From positions 1 to 64,000 of the forward strand of contig CAJEXQ010000005.1 of the NCBI GenBank assembly GCA_903994635.1: a DNA stretch of 64,000 bases, read 5' to 3'. Below are positions 58,764-64,000 of the stretch, in pieces. The position numbers were made by a program, and so were the translations under genes. Under the pieces are notes generated by a model, which had not been told where the DNA came from, ran no database searches, and saw nothing but the letters and a program-made list of their open reading frames with translations. Each line of letters opens with the position of its first letter. Position 1 is the first letter of the stretch. Origin of the DNA: an uncultured Chlorobiaceae bacterium (GTDB lineage: Bacteria; Bacteroidota; Chlorobiia; Chlorobiales; Chlorobiaceae).

Positions 58764-59644
58764 AAACATTTCCGCCGAAAAAATCAGCGATTGAACGGGT
58801 TTCCGGTCTGCTTGTCACCGTCGACGAAGCGTTTATCGAAAAGGATTGGTATGTGGTACAAGTGCTCCGATTACTGAACGATATGCAGACGCATAATTTT
58901 CAGATTGCTTTTGGTGGGGGTACGTCGTTGGCAAAGGCAGGCATTATCAAGCGTTTTTCTGAGGATGTAGATTTCAAAGTTACCATTCACCCTTTTGGGC
59001 ATAAGTATTATCGGGAAGCTCGCAAAAAAATTATCGCAGCCATTGTCGCTGAAGGGTTTGTTCTTGTTGCAGACCCAAAAGTTTATGATGAAAGCCGATT
59101 TTTTTCGATTGAAGTAGATTATGGCTCAACTTTTGCGAAACACTCGCGATTGAGAACACATATTCGTATCGAAGTCCGTTTTGGCTCAACGCAATTGCCT
59201 GTTGTTGTAATGCCGGTTCAATCCTTTTTTGCGACAGGTGAAAAACTGCCGTCTGAAATTGCTTCTATGCCTTTCATCAATCCTGTTGAGATTGCTGCTG
59301 ATAAATTAAGCGCTCTCGCATGGCGGTTGCAAGACAAGGATGAACGTCAGGATAAAACACTTATTCGTCATGTTCACGATCTTGCTGCACTGGAACCATT
59401 TGTCACATCAAGAGAAGACTTTACAACCCTTTTTCATCAATCTGTTGCTTGTGATTACAATCGTACTGATGTTGATCCAGAACAACGACTTCAGAGGGTT
59501 ATGCCCCAATTACAAAACACTCAATGGGCAACGGCTTATCAATCGTTTGTTCAGGATATGACCTTCGCCCGTGATGACGAGCTGATTTCCTATGCGGCAG
59601 CATTGAACGCCTGCGAAAGGTTGATTGCATTGGTTGGACTGTAG
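58760..59644 (+). CDS. AbiEii-type nucleotidyltransferase toxin
   Basis: 294 residues. Nucleotidyltransferase motifs: G52-GGTSLAK59 and S67-E-D69-V-D71, the two metal-binding aspartates. Later segments INPVEIAADKLSALAWR and RHVHDLAAL match the DUF1814/AbiEii family, which inactivates tRNA by 3' nucleotide addition and stops phage growth. Complete and coupled to the antitoxin. Confidence 0.88.
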   Translation: MKTFPPKKSAIERVSGLLVTVDEAFIEKDWYVVQVLRLLNDMQTHNFQIAFGGGTSLAKAGIIKRFSEDVDFKVTIHPFGHKYYREARKKIIAAIVAEGFVLVADPKVYDESRFFSIEVDYGSTFAKHSRLRTHIRIEVRFGSTQLPVVVMPVQSFFATGEKLPSEIASMPFINPVEIAADKLSALAWRLQDKDERQDKTLIRHVHDLAALEPFVTSREDFTTLFHQSVACDYNRTDVDPEQRLQRVMPQLQNTQWATAYQSFVQDMTFARDDELISYAAALNACERLIALVGL

Positions 59645-59711
59645 TGAAGCTCAGTTGGCAGCTTATTCCTGCGTGTTTTGGTGTGGGGGCGCACTGCTAA
59701 ATACGTACTTT

Positions 59712-59769
59712 CAATCATGCCCTCAAATTCCGTCGCTTCGATACTGCCCTCGGCCTACTCAGCGACCGG
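59712..59769. repeat. Dispersed repeat, copy A (GTCGCTTCGAT...CGGCCTACTCAGCGACCGG)
   Basis: About 58 bp closely matching 63794-63851. The outer arms GTCGCT and AGCGAC are inverted repeats. This copy abuts the left end of the right duplication segment, so it marks a recombination junction. Confidence 0.8.
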
Positions 59770-59802
59770 AGACGTTTGGTGGTACTAAAGTGGACCCCTG
59801 AA

Positions 59803-60263
59803 TGGTCGATGAGCGAATATATCTGCCGATCAATCGGTGCCACAGGAGCCTCTTTGCCACCCATTACCATGAACTTGCCGAACTGGAGAGCCGCCTGCCG
59901 GGCGTGGTGAACTACAACGCCACCGTCGTTGAGACTGCCGACAAGGTGATTTTTCTGCGCAAGATTGTTCGTGGCTCCACCGATAACAGCTACGGCATTG
60001 AGGTGGCCAAAATGGCGGGAATGCCGGTGGAGGTGATTACCCGCGCCAAAGAGATTCTTGCGGGGATGGAGAAGCGCGACATTGAAATTCCCCCGAACCG
60101 TCCACCCAAAATAAAAAGTATGCAGATCAGCCTGTTTGAAGAGGCCGACAACCAGCTTCGCAAAGCCGTTGAATCGCTTGATCTCGACCGACTCACCCCG
60201 CTCGACGCCCTGCTGGAGCTGAAAAAGCTGCAGGAGATGGCACTGCACGGGGGAGGCTATTGA
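59803..60263 (+). pseudogene. Duplicated mutS 3' fragment
   Basis: Matches the last 150 codons of mutS (48474-48932) at about 95% identity with mostly silent changes and a 2-nt indel near 59840. A frame from ATG 59802 reads the fragment from [14 protein letters not shown] to the mutS stop. It lacks Walker A, Walker B and all N-terminal domains, so it has no MutS activity. It retains the clamp-binding-like QISLFEE. Its stop overlaps the radical SAM start (TGATG), probably the ancestral arrangement. Confidence 0.9.
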
Positions 60264-61687
60264 TGGCGGTGGCAGGGGAGAAAAAGGTGCTGCTGATTTT
60301 TATCCAGGCCGACAGCGGTGTTGACGGAGCCGCTTCGCTCGACAGTGCCTCAGCAAAACGGAGCCTCTTCAGCTCACTGAAAGACACCGCCCTGAGCAAC
60401 ATTATTCGGCGGGCACAGTTTGCCATTCCACCGCTGGCGCTGATGATTCTCAGCTCCCAGAAGGTTCCTGGAGTGAGCCAGACCTTCTGCGACCTGCGTT
60501 TTGAGAAGCTGCCGCTCGACCAGCATTGGGACATGGCTGGTATCAGCGTGCAGACTGGCGCCGTCAGGCCAGCCTTTGAGCTTGCCCGGGCGCTTCGCTC
60601 CAGAGGCATCAAGGTGGTGCTCGGTGGCCCTTACGTCTCCATCTTCCCCGACCAGTGCCGCGACCATGCCGATGCGCTCGTCATTGGCGAGGCCGACGAT
60701 ATCTGGCGCGATGTTCAGGAGGATCTGCTTGCTGGTGCCCTCAAGCCGGAGTACCGGGTTGCCACCTTTCCCGACCTCTCGATTGAGCGTGTTGTTGGGA
60801 AGAGTGCGCTCGACATCAAGAGCTACTTCACCACCAACGTGGTGCAGACCACCCGTGGCTGCCCCTTCAGTTGCGACTTCTGCAACGTCCACGTCATGAA
60901 TGGCCACCGTCTGCGCCACCGAACCATTCCCGCCGTTCTCAGGGAGGTTGAAACGTTTCTGAAAGAGGACAAACGGATCTTCTTCTTTCTCGACGACACC
61001 ATCAACGCCGACGAAGAGTATGCCGAACAACTCTTTCGCCAACTGGAACCCTTCAACATCAAATGGGTAGGCCAGGCCACCACCGCCCTTGGCGAAAAGC
61101 CCCGACTGCTCGAAGCCTTTGCCCGCTCCGGTTGCGGCGCCCTCCTGATCGGCATTGAGAGCCTCACCGACGGCAGCAACCATGCCCACAAGAAGTTCCA
61201 CAACCCCGCTGCCCGCCAGGTTGAGTGCATCAAGCATATCCGTCAGGCAGGGATATGCGTCTATGGCAGCTTCATCTACGGCCTCGACGAAGATACCCTC
61301 GAACTTCCCGCCAAACTCGAAGCCTTCATCGAAGAGACCGGCGTTGATGTCCCCGGCATCAACCTCCTGCGCCCCATTCCCGGCACCGGTGTCTTCAACC
61401 GACTTGCCGAGGAGGGACGCCTGCTCCACTCCTCGGATGACCACGATGCCTTCAAGTTTTCATGGGGGCAGGAGATGCTTTACAAGCCGTTGCGTATTCC
61501 TTTGCAAGAGTTCATTCCGAGTTATACGGCGCTGACCAGCCGCGTTTTTACGGTGCAGAATGCCGTGAAGCGGGCTATGCGTGCGCCCCGGCTACGGTCT
61601 GCGGTGCTGATGTTTAATCTGCTCTACGTGCACATGTACGGGATGGCGCGGAAGGATTTGCTGCGGCAGTTGGGGGAGATGGGGTGA
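60263..61687 (+). CDS. B12-binding-domain radical SAM protein, copy 2
   Basis: 474 residues from ATG 60263, which overlaps the mutS-fragment stop. Nearly identical to the product of 49051-50469: the same cobalamin-binding-like domain and the same CPFSCDFC cluster motif (shifted by two to three residues). Differences cluster in the first 40 residues (AGEKK, DSASAKR, DTALS) and a few near the C-terminus. Both copies are intact, so both may be expressed. Confidence 0.88.
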   Translation: MAVAGEKKVLLIFIQADSGVDGAASLDSASAKRSLFSSLKDTALSNIIRRAQFAIPPLALMILSSQKVPGVSQTFCDLRFEKLPLDQHWDMAGISVQTGAVRPAFELARALRSRGIKVVLGGPYVSIFPDQCRDHADALVIGEADDIWRDVQEDLLAGALKPEYRVATFPDLSIERVVGKSALDIKSYFTTNVVQTTRGCPFSCDFCNVHVMNGHRLRHRTIPAVLREVETFLKEDKRIFFFLDDTINADEEYAEQLFRQLEPFNIKWVGQATTALGEKPRLLEAFARSGCGALLIGIESLTDGSNHAHKKFHNPAARQVECIKHIRQAGICVYGSFIYGLDEDTLELPAKLEAFIEETGVDVPGINLLRPIPGTGVFNRLAEEGRLLHSSDDHDAFKFSWGQEMLYKPLRIPLQEFIPSYTALTSRVFTVQNAVKRAMRAPRLRSAVLMFNLLYVHMYGMARKDLLRQLGEMG

Positions 61688-61912
61688 CGATTTTGGATTA
61701 TGAATTAAGGATGTTTGATGTAATGATGAATAAATCTTGCATATCACACTAATCCAACAAATCTTGAGGCAGGTAATGGAATGGATGCTTTGCTATACTG
61801 CGGTATGACACGCTGATGGCGAAAAATTAGGATACTATGGGAAGCATAGGTGGGCTGAAAGTTTTGTACCTTGGAGCGTATTGCTTAATATGTCTTAAAA
61901 TAAAACGTTACT

Positions 61913-62206
61913 ATGGTCAATGTTCAGATATCAAGCGACATTATTCCGCTAAGAGAATTTAAAACAAGTATCACTGCTTGTTTAAAAAAAGCTCAAGAAA
62001 GTGGTCATCCACTAATTATTACGCAACATGGTAAACCTGCTGGCGTTTTACTTTCTCCTGCCGAATACGATACCCTAGTGTATCAACAACAATTTATTGC
62101 CTCTATTCAGCGAGGCTTGGCTGATGTTGAGGCTGGTAATGTTTATACAACTGAAGAAGTAAGAGCCATTCTTACGGAAAAGCGCTTAGCACGGCAAAAC
62201 GCATGA
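61913..62206 (+). CDS. Phd/YefM-type antitoxin
   Basis: 97 residues: N-terminal DNA-binding fold SSDIIPLREFKTSITACLKKAQESGHPLIITQHGKPAGVLLSPAEYD is typical Phd/YefM, with a C-terminal toxin-binding helix. The stop overlaps the toxin start (ATGA). Confidence 0.9.
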   Translation: MVNVQISSDIIPLREFKTSITACLKKAQESGHPLIITQHGKPAGVLLSPAEYDTLVYQQQFIASIQRGLADVEAGNVYTTEEVRAILTEKRLARQNA

Positions 62207-62508
62207 ATGTTATTTGGTCAGCAGAAGCACTGTATGAATTGGATCAAATTGAGCGGTTTATTGCACAAAATAATCCTCAAAGAGGATCAGAATTTATTGA
62301 AACCTTACTTCAAAGTGGCGATTCTCTTGCTTATCACCCTGATAAAGGACGGGTTGTGCCAGAACTCTCAATCGCTGCTTTTCGTGAAATTCTTGTAGGT
62401 CATTATAGGCTTATATACTATCGCTCTGCAGAGCGAATAGATATTTTAACCGTTTTTGAAGGTCATCGCTTACTTCGTTTAGAAGAACTTATGCATAACC
62501 CTTCGTAG
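62203..62508 (+). CDS. RelE/ParE-family toxin
   Basis: 101 residues: IWSAEALYELDQIERFIAQNNPQRG at the N-terminus, then GRVVPELSIAAFREILVGHYRLIYYRSAERIDILTVFEGHRLL, the ParE/RelE core with FREI and YRLIYY. A gyrase poison (ParE) or ribosome-dependent RNase (RelE) cannot be chosen by eye. Complete pair. Confidence 0.9.
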   Translation: MNVIWSAEALYELDQIERFIAQNNPQRGSEFIETLLQSGDSLAYHPDKGRVVPELSIAAFREILVGHYRLIYYRSAERIDILTVFEGHRLLRLEELMHNPS

Positions 62509-62571
62509 CGCGAACCACATATCGAGGCGATCTGATTGCCGTAGGGCTGCAACGCATCCCGCTCTGACGAG

Positions 62572-62588
62572 GGTGTTTGTGAAACACC
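62572..62588. repeat. Small perfect hairpin
   Basis: GGTGTTT (62572-62578) pairs with AAACACC (62582-62588) around GTG. There is no T-run, so terminator function after the toxin gene is uncertain. Confidence 0.4.
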
Positions 62589-62648
62589 GGTACAAAAGAT
62601 AACTCGCGCAGGGACCGTTTTTTTCCAGTAACCAGCAAAAAGGAGCGG

Positions 62649-63584
62649 ATGATGAAGAGTATGACGATGCGGGGCAGAGTTTTGCTGAAGAGAAAAGATA
62701 CTGTATTCAGGGAAAGGTTTTTGTTGCTGCTTCAGCGACAGTGGAAAATGGGCTTTACCGTTTCAGCTCTCGGGCTGTTGTCATTGCTCTTTTTGACCAC
62801 AACCTTGACTGCTGCTGCGCCAAAGGTAGTGCCAGCAAATTTTGTAAAGATCCCGGCGGGAGAATTTACGATGGGCAGCCCTGCGAGTGAAGTTGGCAGG
62901 CAGAACGATGAAACGCAGCATCAGGTGTGTCTGAGCAGCTTTTATATGAGTAAATATGCTGTGACGGTTGCTGAGTTCAGGAAATTTGTGGAGGCAACAG
63001 GGTATCGGACAGATGCGGAAAAAGACGATGATACGGAAAACTGGCGTCATGGGATGTGGGAAACATTACGGCCCAAAAATGAAAAGAATCATCCTGTGGT
63101 TTATGTGAGCTGGAATGATGCGGTAGCGTATTGCAAGTGGATGACGAAAAGAGGTGGAAAAACGTATCGTTTGCCAACGGAGGCTGAGCGGGAGTATGCG
63201 TGCCGTGCAGGTACGACAACACCGTTTAATACGGGCGATAACCTGACGACTGATCAAGCAAACTATGACGGCAGCCATCCGTATAACAATAACCCGAAAG
63301 GGGTGTACCGGAAAAATACGGTACCCGTGAACAGCTTTGCTCCGAATACATGGGGGCTGTACAATATGCACGGCAATGTGCAGGAGTGGTGCAGTGACTG
63401 GTATGGAGATTATTCTGCCGGTACGGTGAAGAATCCAAATGGTACTACAATCGGTTCGGAACGTGTCAGTCGTGGCGGCTACTGGGACACTTTTGCCGAG
63501 GACTGCCGGTCGGCTATTCGCAGCAGCGGTATCCCCGAGTGCCGGTGCGATTGGGTGGGCTTCCGCCTGGTGTTTGTCCCGTAG
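62649..63584 (+). CDS. Exported formylglycine-generating-enzyme-like (C-type lectin fold) protein; probable DGR target
   Basis: 311 residues; AGGAG sits just before ATG 62649. A signal/anchor helix lies at about residues 36-55 (GFTVSALGLLSLLFLTTTLTA). The FGE-sulfatase fold runs FVKIPAGEFTMGSPASE, VTVAEFRKFVEATGYRTDAEKD, PVVYVSWNDAVAYCKWM, RLPTEAEREYACRAG and NMHGNVQEWCSDWYGDY, and ends SRGGYWDTFAEDCRSAI...WVGFRLVFVP. The Cys pair of true FGE is not evident. In diversity-generating retroelements this fold displays a hypervariable C-terminal surface; here the last 40 codons have that pattern (see next entry). Confidence 0.85.
   Translation: MMKSMTMRGRVLLKRKDTVFRERFLLLLQRQWKMGFTVSALGLLSLLFLTTTLTAAAPKVVPANFVKIPAGEFTMGSPASEVGRQNDETQHQVCLSSFYMSKYAVTVAEFRKFVEATGYRTDAEKDDDTENWRHGMWETLRPKNEKNHPVVYVSWNDAVAYCKWMTKRGGKTYRLPTEAEREYACRAGTTTPFNTGDNLTTDQANYDGSHPYNNNPKGVYRKNTVPVNSFAPNTWGLYNMHGNVQEWCSDWYGDYSAGTVKNPNGTTIGSERVSRGGYWDTFAEDCRSAIRSSGIPECRCDWVGFRLVFVP
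63462..63584 (+). repeat. Candidate variable region (VR) of a diversity-generating retroelement
   Basis: In this family the end usually reads RGGSW-NNN-xRSAxRxxxxPxxRNNNxGFRLV. Here the scaffold is kept (R-GG-W, AE-CRSA-R, PE-R, VGFRLVFVP) while the positions normally Asn read Tyr, Asp, Thr, Phe, Asp, Ile, Ser, Ser, Gly, Ile, Cys, Cys, Asp. Nearly all these codons end in C or T, as expected if adenines of AAY codons in a template were replaced. The template repeat is not in the window. Confidence 0.6.
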
Positions 63585-63604
63585 TCAGTTGGCTGCTCAT
63601 TTTG

Positions 63605-63629
63605 GCTTTGCTTTGAGCTAAAGCGGAGC
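63605..63629 (+). promoter_or_regulatory. Hairpin 20 bp after the candidate VR gene
   Basis: GCTTTGCTTT (63605-63614) pairs with AAAGCGGAGC (63620-63629), two G-T wobbles, 5-nt loop GAGCT. A short GC-containing hairpin directly downstream of the VR is a known cis element for mutagenic homing in some retroelements (established for phage BPP-1). It could also be a plain terminator stem, but no T-run follows. Confidence 0.5.
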
Positions 63630-63637
63630 AAGAACAA

Positions 63638-63684
63638 GGTTGAGGAGAGCGGCTGTGATGGACGAACTGGTGCTCTCCTCAACC
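63638..63684. repeat. 13-bp perfect inverted repeat
   Basis: GGTTGAGGAGAGC (63638-63650) and GCTCTCCTCAACC (63672-63684) around 21 bp. It lies just after the smaller hairpin downstream of the FGE-like gene. Role unknown. Confidence 0.7.
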
Positions 63685-63768
63685 GAGCAGGAGGGCAAGA
63701 ACCGCAGAAAGGCAGCCTTGTGACGGCCGAATTTTTGAACGAGGTTGGTGATGCCGCAGGGGTTCCGT

Positions 63769-63792
63769 AGGGGCGTATTGCCATACGCCCCT
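63769..63792. repeat. REP-like palindrome (AGGGGCGTAT/ATACGCCCCT)
   Basis: A 10-bp perfect stem with loop TGCC. It directly precedes copy B of the dispersed repeat. Palindromes with this GGGGCGTA core occur as dispersed elements in several phyla (recalled, unverified). Confidence 0.65.
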
Positions 63793-63793
63793 G

Positions 63794-63851
63794 CAATCGT
63801 GCCATCGAAATTCGTCGCTTCGATATGGCCTTCGGCCTACTCAGCGACCGG
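63794..63851. repeat. Dispersed repeat, copy B
   Basis: Matches 59712-59769 with a few differences (GTCGCTTCGATATGGCCTT against GTCGCTTCGATACTGCCCT). The two copies are in direct orientation and bracket a 4-kb segment with the second radical SAM gene, the Phd/RelE pair and the FGE-like gene. Confidence 0.8.
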
Positions 63852-63910
63852 GCGTATTAGCTGCTGGTCGCCGAGTAGGGCTTTAGCCCGTATCGAGGTG
63901 CCCCGACAGG

Positions 63911-64000
63911 ATGGCCACAGGATTTGTTGCAGTGATGCTGGTTGCAGCCATCCTCTTTGTCGCGATAAACGGTGTCATTGTCACATTTTCTGATCAGCGA
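63911..64000 (+). CDS. Possible start of a membrane protein gene (cut by window end)
   Basis: From ATG 63911 a frame of 30 codons stays open to the window edge and begins MATGFVAVMLVAAILFVAIN then GVIVTF, a plausible N-terminal membrane helix or signal. The ribosome binding site is weak (GACAGG directly adjacent). The identity depends on sequence outside the window. Confidence 0.35.
   Translation, partial: MATGFVAVMLVAAILFVAINGVIVTFSDQR

Noticed and set aside
63585-64000. Template repeat or reverse transcriptase of the suspected retroelement
   Set aside because: I looked for a second copy of the VR scaffold and for RT motifs (such as YxDD) in the right end and elsewhere in the window and saw none; the claim must rest on sequence outside.

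Overview
The window looks like chromosomal DNA of a green sulfur bacterium (Chlorobiota; Chlorobium/Pelodictyon type). The grounds are the gene set and order: a metK-ahcY operon with a structured leader, a TrxR-like ferredoxin-NADP reductase next to menA, a 310-residue malate dehydrogenase, pheT followed by zapA and rny, and mutS followed by a B12-binding radical SAM gene. Promoters also fit the Bacteroidota/Chlorobiota form (TTG, about 18-20 nt, TAnnTTTG-like). The species assignment is inference, since no 16S rRNA is present.

Layout. 1-5.5 kb is accessory and eroded: the end of a lipase-like membrane protein, an MNT/HEPN toxin-antitoxin pair, a transposase scrap, an alpha/beta hydrolase, a second HEPN tail fused to a passenger-less autotransporter barrel, and an unknown membrane-anchored protein. 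5.6-9.3 kb holds housekeeping genes (PLP trans-sulfuration enzyme, YgjP-type metallopeptidase, RhlE helicase, PPC-domain protein). 9.3-18 kb is accessory again: a probably imported SnoaL-like exported protein with a TetR-type palindrome, a decayed DUF2281/VapC pair, and a four-gene operon in which a type III restriction-modification pair (mod, res) encloses a putative DNA-binding protein and a Doc toxin.

18-49 kb is the core block: SulP transporter, rubrerythrin, an RRM protein with a structured leader, CPA2 antiporter, trpF, ahcY, metK with a folded leader and recognisable promoter, nucleotidyltransferase, Nudix hydrolase, six tRNA genes (one Gln, a Pro-Arg-His-Glu cluster, one Lys), pheT, zapA with a candidate 6S RNA, rny, hisB, secG, an LptF/G-type permease, ferredoxin-NADP reductase, menA, aguB-ste24-aguA (agmatine to putrescine plus a CAAX-type protease), mdh, rpmA, rplU and mutS.

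48.5-64 kb is the most unusual part. The 3' end of mutS plus the following radical SAM gene occur twice in direct orientation (48474-50469 and 59803-61687). They enclose about 9.3 kb of defence and addiction genes: a roughly 1500-residue SF1 helicase-nuclease carrying one nonsense codon and one frameshift, a membrane-anchored unknown, an intact VapBC, an orphan HigA-type antitoxin with a toxin stub, a truncated NYN protein, and an AbiEi/AbiEii pair. This layout is what single-crossover integration of a circular molecule, or a segmental duplication, would leave. To the right lie a Phd/RelE pair and a secreted formylglycine-generating-enzyme-like (C-type lectin fold) protein. Its last 40 codons look like the variable region of a diversity-generating retroelement, followed by a compact hairpin 20 bp past the stop. 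No reverse transcriptase or template repeat is visible in the window; if this reading is right they lie beyond the right edge or elsewhere.
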